Part shown: positions 1 to 5,807 of the stretch, piece after piece | Layout of the letters: each line of letters begins with the position of its first letter | Position numbering within the stretch: the first letter of the stretch is position 1 | From: Nitrospirota bacterium | GTDB taxonomy: Bacteria > Nitrospinota > Nitrospinia > Nitrospinales > Nitrospinaceae | Assembly (NCBI GenBank): GCA_030600405.1 | Contig: JAUVMD010000084.1 | Span: forward strand, 1-6,272 | DNA length: 6,272 nucleotides | Direction of reading: 5' to 3' | Program-made: the position numbers and the translations under genes | The notes under the pieces: model-generated | Database searches by the model: none | The model's input: only the letters and a program-made list of their open reading frames with translations | Told to the model about the DNA's origin: nothing

Positions 1-34
1 AATAAAAAAACGGCGGAGGGAAACCCTCTGCCGG
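1..34 (-). terminator. Intrinsic terminator of rpsU
   Basis: Read on the minus strand, a 10-bp stem (CGGCAGAGGG against CCCTCCGCCG, with one G-U pair) closes a three-base TTT loop and is followed at once by seven T residues. The hairpin occupies 11-33 and the T-tract lies at 4-10. It sits about 25 bases past the rpsU stop codon, which is where a Rho-independent terminator for that gene should be. On the plus strand the hairpin is preceded by A residues and not followed by T, so it should act only in the rpsU direction. Confidence 0.9.
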
Positions 35-58
35 TGTATTTATCAGCCTGATTACAAG

Positions 59-250
59 TTAAGAAAAACTGCGCCGCATGGCGGATTTTCTTTTCTTTTT
101 GGCTTCCTTCTGTTTGCGCTTCTTTTTGACCGAAGGCTTTTCGTAAAACCGGCGCCGCTTCAATTCCTTCAACAAGCCTTCCTTGGTCATTTGCCGCTTG
201 AGCGCTTTTAATGCTTTATCGACCTGATTTTGATGTACGGTAACTTCCAA
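59..250 (-). CDS. rpsU: 30S ribosomal protein S21
   Basis: Small-subunit ribosomal protein bS21, which binds the 30S platform near the 3' end of 16S rRNA and helps translation initiation. The 63-residue product has the family layout: a short beta start (MEVTVHQNQV), a helix rich in Lys and Leu (residues 10-31), the hallmark FYEKPS at 35-40, and a highly basic tail of Lys/Arg repeats. I place the start at a TTG codon at 250-248, because the product then begins MEV as in many S21 proteins and an AAAGGGG ribosome-binding site (268-262) lies 11 bases upstream. A longer reading from a TTG at 271 would put that Shine-Dalgarno inside the gene and add seven residues (MKGVVFL) that do not look like S21. 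The gene stands alone, with a terminator just downstream, and diverges from the chaN-like gene. The family call is very secure; only the exact start is inferred. Confidence 0.93.
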   Translation of the reverse strand: MEVTVHQNQVDKALKALKRQMTKEGLLKELKRRRFYEKPSVKKKRKQKEAKKKRKSAMRRSFS

Positions 251-271
251 AAGAAAAACAACCCCTTTCAA

Positions 272-476
272 GAGCGTTTAAAATGAAATCCCTTCTGCAA
301 CCCCCTTTTATAGAAGGTATTACATTGGGAATAGTGAATGAATTTTGCATTATTGACCATGTCCGATTTGATGTCAAGCCGCCTTTTCTCAAGTGAAGGA
401 GTTCTCCCCGAATCTTTGATATTATGATTTAATCACCTGAATGCTCATTCCATACCGGAGGCGATGCTGAGACCCC
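272..476. other. Divergent intergenic region, rpsU / chaN-like gene
   Basis: This 205-base spacer must hold the promoters of both divergent genes. For rpsU, a TATAAA on the minus strand (312-307) could be a -10 element, but no good -35 lies 16-18 bases above it. For the plus strand, TATGAT at 423-428 could be a -10, again without a clear -35. Two short perfect inverted repeats lie near the chaN-like gene: TGATT-T-AATCA (425-435) and GAATG-CT-CATTC (439-450). A GGAGG at 457-461 is the likely ribosome-binding site for the downstream gene, although 15 bases from its start codon. I see no small RNA or additional coding sequence. Confidence 0.4.
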
Positions 477-1679
477 ATGAAAATGATTCCACAGATAGGC
501 GCCCTACTGCTGTTAACCGCCGGATTCCTTGCTCCCGCCGAGGCGGAGGAATATGCCGTCCCCAATCTAGGTTCTCCCTATAGGGATTTGGGTGCGCTGA
601 AAGAAGGAGAAATTCTGCACCTGCCGACCGGACTTACGGTTTCGGTGGAGCAGATGATCGATACCATCTCCGGATCGCGCGTCATCTATATCGGGGAAAT
701 ACACGACAACCTCGAAGCACACCGGATTCAGCTGGAAGTAATCCGCCGCCTGCAGGAAAAATTCCCGGGACAAATTTCTGTGGGCATGGAAATGTTCCGC
801 CGCTCCGCCCAGGACGATCTGGACCGTTGGCACCAGGGAAATCTGACCGACAAACAATTCCGCAAACTGTTCCGAAAGAACTGGGGCCAAGGCTACGGAC
901 TGTACCAACCCATCTTCGAATACTTAAAGGAAAACTCGATCCCGCTGATCGGCTTGAAATCTTCGCTCACGATGGAGCAAAAATTCCGTGACGGTGGGCT
1001 CGGCCAGGAAGGACTGCCGGAAATCGACTCTGAAGATACATATCACCGGGCCTATTCGATGTCCTTATTCGGCGGCAGCGACACGCATACCGGGGTGGTC
1101 TCCAAACCGTATCAGATGCTCCTGCTATGGGAGGAATCGATGGCCGAAACCGTGGCACACTTCTTAAAAGACGAAAAAAACCGGGACCGCAAACTGATTG
1201 TGCTGGCTGGCGGGTTTCATGTGCAATACGGTTACGGGATTCCAAAGCGCGCATTCCGGCGCGTGCCGCATGCCTATTCGATCATCCTGCCCGCCGTCAC
1301 GGAAATCCCCAAGGAATTGAAGAACCGTGAAATGAAAATGAAAAACGTTTCTATTCCCTTATACGCGTCGGACTTCGGTTGGAAAGTGTCCTATATCGTC
1401 CCGCCGCCCAAGCGCATCCGGCTCGGAGTTTTTCTGGAAGAGTTGGAGAACGGACTCAAGGTCCTGAAAGTGGGGAAGGGTTCCAACGCAGAGCGAATGA
1501 ACCTGCAAAAAGACGACGTGCTATTAGCGCTGGACGGAAACAAACTGACCGATGTGGAGGATTTGGCCGCTCAACTGCAAAAGTATAATTTTGGAGATAC
1601 GGTGCGCCTCAAAATCGAGCGCGGCAATTCTGAACAAGATGTGTCGGGAATATTAAAGGAAACGCCTAAAACCGAATAA
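477..1679 (+). CDS. Secreted ChaN/DUF399-family protein with C-terminal PDZ domain
   Basis: A 400-residue exported protein. Residues 1-23 form a Sec signal peptide (MK, a run of Leu/Ala, then a predicted AEA cut before EEY). There is no lipobox cysteine, so unlike the ChaN lipoprotein it is predicted to be free in the periplasm. Residues about 50-270 match the haem-binding uptake family (ChaN, PF04187). Landmarks are the GEIHDN motif at 73-78 with His82, the GMEMF motif at 103-107, an NWGQGYGLYQPIFEYLK-type stretch, and GGFHVQYGYGIP with His248 near the end of the domain. Residues about 312-395 form a PDZ domain (GVFLEEL, then a VGKGSNAERMNLQKDDVLLALDG core). The family has been linked to haem or iron handling, and related EreA/ChaN-fold proteins have other activities, so substrate and role are unproven. 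ATG 477 is the most upstream possible start, since an in-frame TGA lies at 468; a second ATG at 483 is an alternative. The gene is a single transcription unit, convergent with the ABC ATPase gene 17 bases downstream. Confidence 0.88.
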   Translation: MKMIPQIGALLLLTAGFLAPAEAEEYAVPNLGSPYRDLGALKEGEILHLPTGLTVSVEQMIDTISGSRVIYIGEIHDNLEAHRIQLEVIRRLQEKFPGQISVGMEMFRRSAQDDLDRWHQGNLTDKQFRKLFRKNWGQGYGLYQPIFEYLKENSIPLIGLKSSLTMEQKFRDGGLGQEGLPEIDSEDTYHRAYSMSLFGGSDTHTGVVSKPYQMLLLWEESMAETVAHFLKDEKNRDRKLIVLAGGFHVQYGYGIPKRAFRRVPHAYSIILPAVTEIPKELKNREMKMKNVSIPLYASDFGWKVSYIVPPPKRIRLGVFLEELENGLKVLKVGKGSNAERMNLQKDDVLLALDGNKLTDVEDLAAQLQKYNFGDTVRLKIERGNSEQDVSGILKETPKTE

Positions 1680-1696
1680 CTTTCTTTTCAGGCGGG

Positions 1697-2461
1697 TTAA
1701 CTGGAAGTGGCCATCATTCCGCTCAATTGTTCCAGATGCGTGTCGCCGGTCAGCTCCAGGAAAATGTCCTCGAGGTGTTCGTGTTCTTTGGAGGCCTGCC
1801 TGCGCAAATCGTCCAGAGTCCCCAGCGCGATGACTTCGCCTTTTTGAATGATGCCAATACGGTCGCACATTGCCTGTGCGATGCCGAGGGAATGGGTGGA
1901 CATGAAAATGCAGGTCCCCTTTTGGCACAAGTCGCGAAACAACTGCTTGACCTGCCGCGCGCCCTTGGGGTCCAATCCCACTATGGGTTCATCGACCACC
2001 ACCAATTTCGGATCGTGAAGCAAGGCGCCGGATATGATCAGCTTCTGTTTCATCCCGTGTGAATAACCCTCGATCAGTTTGTCCCCGGCCTCGGTGAGAT
2101 CGAAAAAATCCAGGTACTTCTGGACCCGTTCAGCGACATCGGCGGCATCCATGTTATAAAGATCGGCGATGAATGCCAGGTATTCGCGGCCGGTCAGCTT
2201 TTCGTAAATGAAAGGACGGTCCGGAATGTATCCCAAAATGGATTTGGCTTCGGAGGATTGACTGCCGATATCAAACCCTCCGATGGAAACGGTTCCGGAG
2301 GTGGGCTTGAGCAGTCCCACGATCATTTTGATGGTGGTGGTTTTGCCCGCACCGTTGGGTCCCAGAAATCCGAAGAGCTCGCCCTCGGGAATTTCCAGGT
2401 CAACGCCTTTCACGGCTTCCAAATCCTGATAATTCTTGACCACATTTTGTATATGTAACAT
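1697..2461 (-). CDS. ABC transporter ATP-binding protein, ABC-2/CcmA-type exporter
   Basis: A 254-residue cytoplasmic nucleotide-binding subunit. Visible motifs are Walker A GPNGAGKTT (34-42), a signature loop YSHGMKQK (133-140) in place of LSGGQ, Walker B LVVVDEP (153-159), a D-loop GLDP (162-165) and the switch histidine in STH (188-190). The Q-loop region reads GYIPDRPFIYEKLTGREYL (77-95), with Asp81 where most ABC proteins carry Gln. The pattern is typical of ATPases that pair with ABC-2-type membrane subunits for export or lipid/protein-secretion tasks; the substrate cannot be told. I chose ATG 2461 because AAAGGGAG lies just before it (close, about 2-3 bases) and the next upstream start is a TTG (2485) overlapping the acylphosphatase gene. 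It is the last gene of a minus-strand cluster, 10 bases after the acylphosphatase stop. No permease gene flanks it, so the membrane partner must be encoded elsewhere. Confidence 0.92.
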   Translation of the reverse strand: MLHIQNVVKNYQDLEAVKGVDLEIPEGELFGFLGPNGAGKTTTIKMIVGLLKPTSGTVSIGGFDIGSQSSEAKSILGYIPDRPFIYEKLTGREYLAFIADLYNMDAADVAERVQKYLDFFDLTEAGDKLIEGYSHGMKQKLIISGALLHDPKLVVVDEPIVGLDPKGARQVKQLFRDLCQKGTCIFMSTHSLGIAQAMCDRIGIIQKGEVIALGTLDDLRRQASKEHEHLEDIFLELTGDTHLEQLSGMMATSS

Positions 2462-2471
2462 GACTCCCTTT

Positions 2472-2747
2472 CTATCGAATATCAAAAGAGCGCAGGCCTT
2501 CAGCCTTGATCCAGCTTAGATCAATATTGGAAACCGATGCCAGGGCCGGACCGCGCCAGCACCATGCAACCAACTCTTCCAATTTTGCCTTGTTGCCTTC
2601 AGCGTGTATTTCCACCGAACCGTCGTGGCAGTTTTCCACCCAGCCGGTCAGCCCCAGACCCTCTGCCACTTTTTGCGTATTGGCCCGGTAAAAAACACCT
2701 TGAACGTGACCGTGGACGAACATATGAACCGCCCCGGCATCACTCAT
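2472..2747 (-). CDS. acyP: Acylphosphatase
   Basis: A 91-residue cytoplasmic enzyme that hydrolyses the carboxyl-phosphate bond of acyl phosphates such as acetyl phosphate, carbamoyl phosphate or 1,3-bisphosphoglycerate. The first family signature is visible as GHVQGVFYR (13-21), ending in the catalytic Arg21. The second is GWVENCHDGSVE (35-46), which contains the catalytic Asn39. The length matches the usual 90-100 residues of the family. The ATG start at 2747 is preceded by GGGGAG, located within the end of the upstream gene, and only six bases separate the two genes, so translation is probably coupled. The stop codon lies 10 bases before the ABC ATPase gene. Gene neighbours do not reveal a specific acyl phosphate substrate; this looks like a housekeeping enzyme carried in an operon of mixed content. 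Confidence 0.94.
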   Translation of the reverse strand: MSDAGAVHMFVHGHVQGVFYRANTQKVAEGLGLTGWVENCHDGSVEIHAEGNKAKLEELVAWCWRGPALASVSNIDLSWIKAEGLRSFDIR

Positions 2748-2753
2748 GAATGG

Positions 2754-2990
2754 CTACTCCCCGCGATTGGCTTGATCGAAGAGATTTTGTACTTCCCGGT
2801 ATATACCGAATGTGGAGCCCTCGCCGATTTTCGCTCCGTATTTTCCGAGATCGCGCATGATTCTCTGAAATTCCGAGGTCGCACCGGCAAAGTTGTCAAT
2901 CAAAGGTCTGAAAGATGCCTGCTCCTCAGGGTCCAGCCGGTCACAGATGATTCGTAACCGGTCTTTCAAGGGTTCGAAGTTTTTCTCCAT
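2754..2990 (-). CDS. Small conserved-looking protein of unknown function
   Basis: I do not recognise this protein. From ATG 2990 it is 78 residues, charged and predicted largely helical, beginning MEKNFEPLKDRL and ending FDQANRGE, with no signal peptide, membrane segment or Cys/His metal motif. It contains an RLDPEEQASF segment and a Gly-rich KYGAKIGEGSTFG stretch near the C terminus. The start is uncertain. A TTG at 3026 would give 90 residues; the frame stays open further upstream but has no usual start codon. A G-rich AAAATGGGGGGAAG stretch lies 14 bases before ATG 2990. That is somewhat far for a ribosome-binding site, and a CTG at 2999 would sit at better spacing. The case for a real gene rests on position: it lies six bases ahead of acyP, on the same strand, and supplies the acyP ribosome-binding site. 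It appears to be the first gene of the three-gene cluster. Confidence 0.7.
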   Translation of the reverse strand: MEKNFEPLKDRLRIICDRLDPEEQASFRPLIDNFAGATSEFQRIMRDLGKYGAKIGEGSTFGIYREVQNLFDQANRGE

Positions 2991-3117
2991 GTCTAACAGG
3001 GTAGCTTCCCCCCATTTTCTTTGCAACGATTTTTCCCGGATCGGAACTCCCGGACGCCCTGACCAGAATATGGAATCTACCGCGCAAAGATAAATCCTCC
3101 CGGTTGCATTATTTGAT

Positions 3118-3147
3118 TTGACTCATCGATATGTTTTATGGTATATA
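3118..3147 (+). promoter_or_regulatory. Putative modABC promoter
   Basis: A TTGACT (3118-3123, five of six matches to the sigma-70 -35 consensus) is followed after 18 bases by TATATA (3142-3147, four of six matches to the -10). Transcription would begin near 3154, giving a leader of about 45 bases before the modA ATG. The -10 element lies inside the right half of the ModE-like palindrome, so a bound regulator would block RNA polymerase. No start-site data are available; the assignment is by motif and position only. Confidence 0.5.
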
Positions 3148-3153
3148 TCGATG
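3124..3153. promoter_or_regulatory. ModE-like operator (molybdate-responsive box) upstream of modA
   Basis: Perfect 9-bp inverted arms, CATCGATAT (3124-3132) and ATATCGATG (3145-3153), are separated by 12 bases. The core from ATCG to CGAT (3125-3152) is exactly 28 bp. That equals the length of the published ModE box as I recall it: left half ATCGnTATATA, six bases, right half TATATAnCGAT. The right half here (TATATATCGAT) matches fully, and the left half (ATCGATATGTT) has two mismatches. ModE is the molybdate-sensing repressor of mod operons in many bacteria. The site starts 75 bases before the modA ATG and covers the spacer and -10 of the proposed promoter, which fits repression. No modE gene lies in this window. 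Confidence 0.8.
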
Positions 3154-3198
3154 CACATAGCAACCCTTACACGAACCTTGTTCTGAACAGGAAACAGG

Positions 3199-3969
3199 AT
3201 GGGTTTAATTTTAAAACGATGGGTACTGGGTTGGACCTTCGCCTTCATGACCTTTTTCGGACCTTCCGTGTTTGCCGGGGAGGTGACGGTGGCGGTGGCT
3301 TCCAATTTCCTGAGTCCCTTCAAACAGTTGATCCCGGTATTTCAAAAGCAGAGCGGGCATACCGTGCGTACGGTGTCCGGATCAACGGGGAAACTGTACG
3401 CCCAGATCCTGCACGGCGCACCGTTCGAGGTATTTCTCGCGGCGGACAGTGAACGCCCTCGGCTTTTGGAAAAAAGCGGACAGGCGGTAACCGCAACGCG
3501 GTTTACTTATGCCCAGGGTAAAATTGTTTTATGGAGCGCCGATCCCAGGCGAATCCCCACTGATGGTAAAAGCATTTTACATCGCAGAAATTTTAAGCAC
3601 CTGGCCCTGGCCAACCCCAAAACTGCGCCCTACGGAAAAGCCGCCTACACGACGCTGATACGATTGAACCTGTGGGAATCGATATCGCCTGCTCTTGTTC
3701 AAGGTGAAAACATCGGACAGACGTTTCAATTTGTTGCCACCGGTAACGCGGAAGTCGGGTTTGTCGCCTTATCCCAGGTACTGGATCCGCGCTTGAAGAT
3801 TCAGGGAAGCCGGTGGATCGTTCCGGAACATCTTTACGAGGCTATCGATCAGGACGCGGTGCTTTTAACCCGGGGTAAATCCCAGCCGGCGGCGAGGGCG
3901 CTTCTGCAATTTTTAAAATCGGACACGGCACGGAAAATGATTCGATCCTACGGTTACGGCCTGAAATAA
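3199..3969 (+). CDS. modA: Molybdate ABC transporter, periplasmic molybdate-binding protein
   Basis: A 256-residue exported binding protein that captures molybdate (and usually tungstate) and delivers it to ModBC. Residues 1-26 are a Sec signal peptide ending SVFA before GEV. The mature protein opens with VTVAVASNF (29-37), followed by SGSTGKLYAQI (60-70), GAPFEVFLAADSERP (73-87), ANPKTAPYGKAA (138-149), QGENIGQTFQFVATGNAEVGFVA (168-190) and QDAVLL. This is the ModA subfamily typified by Azotobacter proteins. By alignment from memory the likely oxyanion contacts are Ser35, Asn36, Ser62, Tyr145 and the backbone of Ile172. The Tyr that contacts molybdate in E. coli ModA (in GIVY) is Ala190 here. 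The ATG follows AGGAAACAGG closely. It is the first gene of modABC, 16 bases before modB, and lies behind a ModE-like operator. The family call is very secure; preference between molybdate and tungstate cannot be read from the sequence. Confidence 0.96.
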   Translation: MGLILKRWVLGWTFAFMTFFGPSVFAGEVTVAVASNFLSPFKQLIPVFQKQSGHTVRTVSGSTGKLYAQILHGAPFEVFLAADSERPRLLEKSGQAVTATRFTYAQGKIVLWSADPRRIPTDGKSILHRRNFKHLALANPKTAPYGKAAYTTLIRLNLWESISPALVQGENIGQTFQFVATGNAEVGFVALSQVLDPRLKIQGSRWIVPEHLYEAIDQDAVLLTRGKSQPAARALLQFLKSDTARKMIRSYGYGLK

Positions 3970-3985
3970 TAGAAGGAAGGACGCG

Positions 3986-4669
3986 ATGGACTTTTCAATC
4001 ATAGACTGGCAACCGATCTGGATTACACTGAAGCTGGCGGCCACTACGGTCAGCGTTTTGCTGTTGATCGGAACGCCCGTCGCCTGGTGGCTGGCGCACA
4101 CGCCTTCTCGCGCACGCGTCTGGGTGGAGGCGGTGGTCGCTCTTCCACTCGTTTTACCACCGACGGTACTTGGATTTTATCTACTGATCGCCCTCGGTGC
4201 CAACGGGGTGATCGGCGGACCGTTTCAATCCGTTACCGGTTCCTCCCTTGCGTTTTCCTTTGCCGGTCTGGTGATCGCATCCACGCTCTATTCGTTTCCG
4301 TTTGTCGTGCAACCGTTACAGGGAGCCTTTGAAGCGGCTGGCAAAACCTACCTGGAAGCGGCCTGGTCCCTGCGCGCGTCGAAGTGGGATGCCTTTCTCA
4401 GTGTCGCCTCTCCCATGGCGGTGCGGGGTTATCTCACAGCAACCGTCCTGGGCTTTGCCCATACGCTGGGAGAGTTTGGAGTGGTGTTGATGGTGGGAGG
4501 CAATATTCCCGGCAAAACCAAAGTGGTGTCCATCGCCATTTACGACCACGTCGAAGCCCTCGAATATTCACAGGCGCATTGGCTTTCGGGCGGCCTCCTG
4601 CTATTTTCCTTTATAGTGTTGCTGATTGTTTACGCGTTCAACCGCCGTTTACCGGTACACGTCTCATGA
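3986..4669 (+). CDS. modB: Molybdate ABC transporter, inner-membrane permease
   Basis: A 227-residue integral membrane subunit; two copies form the channel through which ModA-delivered molybdate passes. About five hydrophobic segments are visible, roughly at residues 12-37, 47-71, 88-112, 145-170 and 200-220. The motif LPLVLPPTVLGFYLL (53-67) is typical of ModB. The cytoplasmic coupling (EAA) loop is EAAWSLRASKWDAFLSVASP (124-143), which docks on ModC. The HTLGEFGVVLMVGGNIPGKT segment that follows is also characteristic. The length is normal for the family. A strong ribosome-binding site, AAGGAAGG (3973-3980), lies five bases before the ATG. The stop codon overlaps the modC start (ATGA), showing a single operon with translational coupling. 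Confidence 0.96.
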   Translation: MDFSIIDWQPIWITLKLAATTVSVLLLIGTPVAWWLAHTPSRARVWVEAVVALPLVLPPTVLGFYLLIALGANGVIGGPFQSVTGSSLAFSFAGLVIASTLYSFPFVVQPLQGAFEAAGKTYLEAAWSLRASKWDAFLSVASPMAVRGYLTATVLGFAHTLGEFGVVLMVGGNIPGKTKVVSIAIYDHVEALEYSQAHWLSGGLLLFSFIVLLIVYAFNRRLPVHVS

Positions 4670-5766
4670 GTACGATCCAGTCCTGGTTCCGAATTCAATA
4701 CAAACAATTTCATCTGGACACAGAGCTGGAGTTTCCGGATGAAGGAGTAACGGTCGTCTTCGGACGGTCCGGTTCCGGCAAAACCACCCTCCTGCGTTGT
4801 CTGGCCGGATTGGAACGGTCACCCACCGGATATATGAGATTCGGTGATAGCGTGTGGCAGGACGAATCGCAAAACAAATTCGTTCCGGTCCACCGCCGAC
4901 CTATCGGAATGGTATTCCAGGAAGCCCGGTTGTTTCCTCATTTAACCGTGCGGGACAACCTGAATTACGGATACCGTCGGATCACTCCCGATCATAGAAA
5001 AATCACCTTCGGGCAGGTGGCCGATTTGATGGACCTGCATCCTCTATTGGAGCGACGGCCACAGAAACTTTCAGGAGGCGAACAGCAACGCGTGGCGATC
5101 GGACGGGCCTTGCTGACCAGCCCACGGTTGTTGTTGTTGGATGAACCGCTGGCTAACCTCGATGCACAACGCAAGCAGGATATTCTGCCTTTCCTGATCC
5201 GCCTGCGCAAAGAAATGAAACTGCCTATCGTTTATGTGACCCATTCCCTGGGTGAAGTACTGCAACTGGTCGATACGTTGATTTTACTTCAAGAAGGAAA
5301 GAGTGTTGCCACGGGTCCGGCCAACGAAGTTTTGTCGCGTCTCGATCTGGCGGGAAAAACCGGACCGTCAACCGTGGGGTCCGTTTTGACCACCACCGTC
5401 GCTGGCCATGAAACAGAGTTCGGTCTCACGCGCGTACAGTACCGGGACCAGTCACTTTACATCCCCGAGCAACCCCTTGAGGTGGGCAGTCCTTTGCGTG
5501 TGCATTTGCTGGCGCAGGATATCAGCATCGCGCTGGGAAAATCCGAGACTCCGACCAGCGTGTTGAATCTGCTCCCTGCCACCATTCTGGAAATCGGACC
5601 GACAGATCCCAAGGGAAGTTCGGTGAATCTTAAACTGGATGTCGGGGAACCCATTCTCGCCACCATCACCCGCAAGTCACTGGCCCACTTGAAGCTGAAA
5701 CCCGGCATGCAGGTCTACGCCACCGTGAAAGCAGTTAAAATGGTACATGAAATCGAAGGGTATTGA
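4666..5766 (+). CDS. modC: Molybdate ABC transporter, ATP-binding protein with Mop domain
   Basis: A 366-residue ATPase that powers molybdate import. Motifs: Walker A GRSGSGKTT (33-41), Q-loop VFQEARLFPHLTVRDN, signature LSGGEQQR (135-142), Walker B LLLLDEP (155-161), D-loop NLD and switch His193 in VTHS. After the ATPase domain a linker leads to a single C-terminal Mop/TOBE domain at about 296-362 (SVLNLLPATILEIG through GMQVYATVKAVKM). In known ModC proteins this domain binds oxyanion and can inhibit transport when molybdate is high. The ATG at 4666 overlaps the modB stop by four bases. There is no strong Shine-Dalgarno, which suggests coupling to modB translation. The frame is open for another 94 codons upstream, but that stretch lies inside modB and has no ABC homology. 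The length is normal for ModC. Confidence 0.96.
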   Translation: MSTIQSWFRIQYKQFHLDTELEFPDEGVTVVFGRSGSGKTTLLRCLAGLERSPTGYMRFGDSVWQDESQNKFVPVHRRPIGMVFQEARLFPHLTVRDNLNYGYRRITPDHRKITFGQVADLMDLHPLLERRPQKLSGGEQQRVAIGRALLTSPRLLLLDEPLANLDAQRKQDILPFLIRLRKEMKLPIVYVTHSLGEVLQLVDTLILLQEGKSVATGPANEVLSRLDLAGKTGPSTVGSVLTTTVAGHETEFGLTRVQYRDQSLYIPEQPLEVGSPLRVHLLAQDISIALGKSETPTSVLNLLPATILEIGPTDPKGSSVNLKLDVGEPILATITRKSLAHLKLKPGMQVYATVKAVKMVHEIEGY

Positions 5767-5807
5767 TTGACGGTTGGGAAGAGGAACGGCCGGGCTAGAG
5801 CCTGTAA
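5767..5807. other. Short convergent spacer between modC and the TPR gene
   Basis: Forty-one bases separate two converging genes. The only fold I see is a small GC-rich hairpin, CGGGCT-AG-AGCCTG (5791-5804), with no T-tract on either strand. It is a poor candidate for an intrinsic terminator, so transcription of either gene may end by another means or run into its neighbour. Confidence 0.4.

Noticed and set aside
419..437. Fur or FNR box upstream of the ChaN-like gene
   Set aside because: The TGAT...ATCA arms have the wrong spacing for FNR, and the match to the 19-bp Fur consensus is poor.
567..908. 113-codon minus-strand ORF inside the ChaN-like gene
   Set aside because: The opposite strand encodes conserved ChaN motifs; this is a shadow frame.
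1661..1698. Bidirectional terminator between the ChaN-like gene and the ABC ATPase gene
   Set aside because: Only 4-5 bp complementary arms (CGCCT / AGGCG) with a loop of over 20 bases; too weak to call.
2462..2485. TTG start at 2485 giving an eight-residue longer ABC ATPase
   Set aside because: It overlaps the acyP stop and contains the likely Shine-Dalgarno of ATG 2461; the protein from ATG 2461 has a normal ABC N-terminus.
2797..2808. Perfect 12-bp palindrome CGGTATATACCG
   Set aside because: It lies inside the small unknown gene with no related copy nearby and is short enough to be chance.
3154..3198. Molybdenum-cofactor riboswitch in the modA leader
   Set aside because: The leader is only about 45 bases long and has no extended stem structure; the Moco element is much larger.
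4384..4665. 94-codon upstream extension of the modC reading frame
   Set aside because: It lies entirely within modB, has no ABC-type sequence, and the ATGA overlap at 4666 gives the standard ModC N-terminus.
5791..5804. Intrinsic terminator after modC
   Set aside because: The hairpin is small with a very tight loop and has no T-tract on either side.
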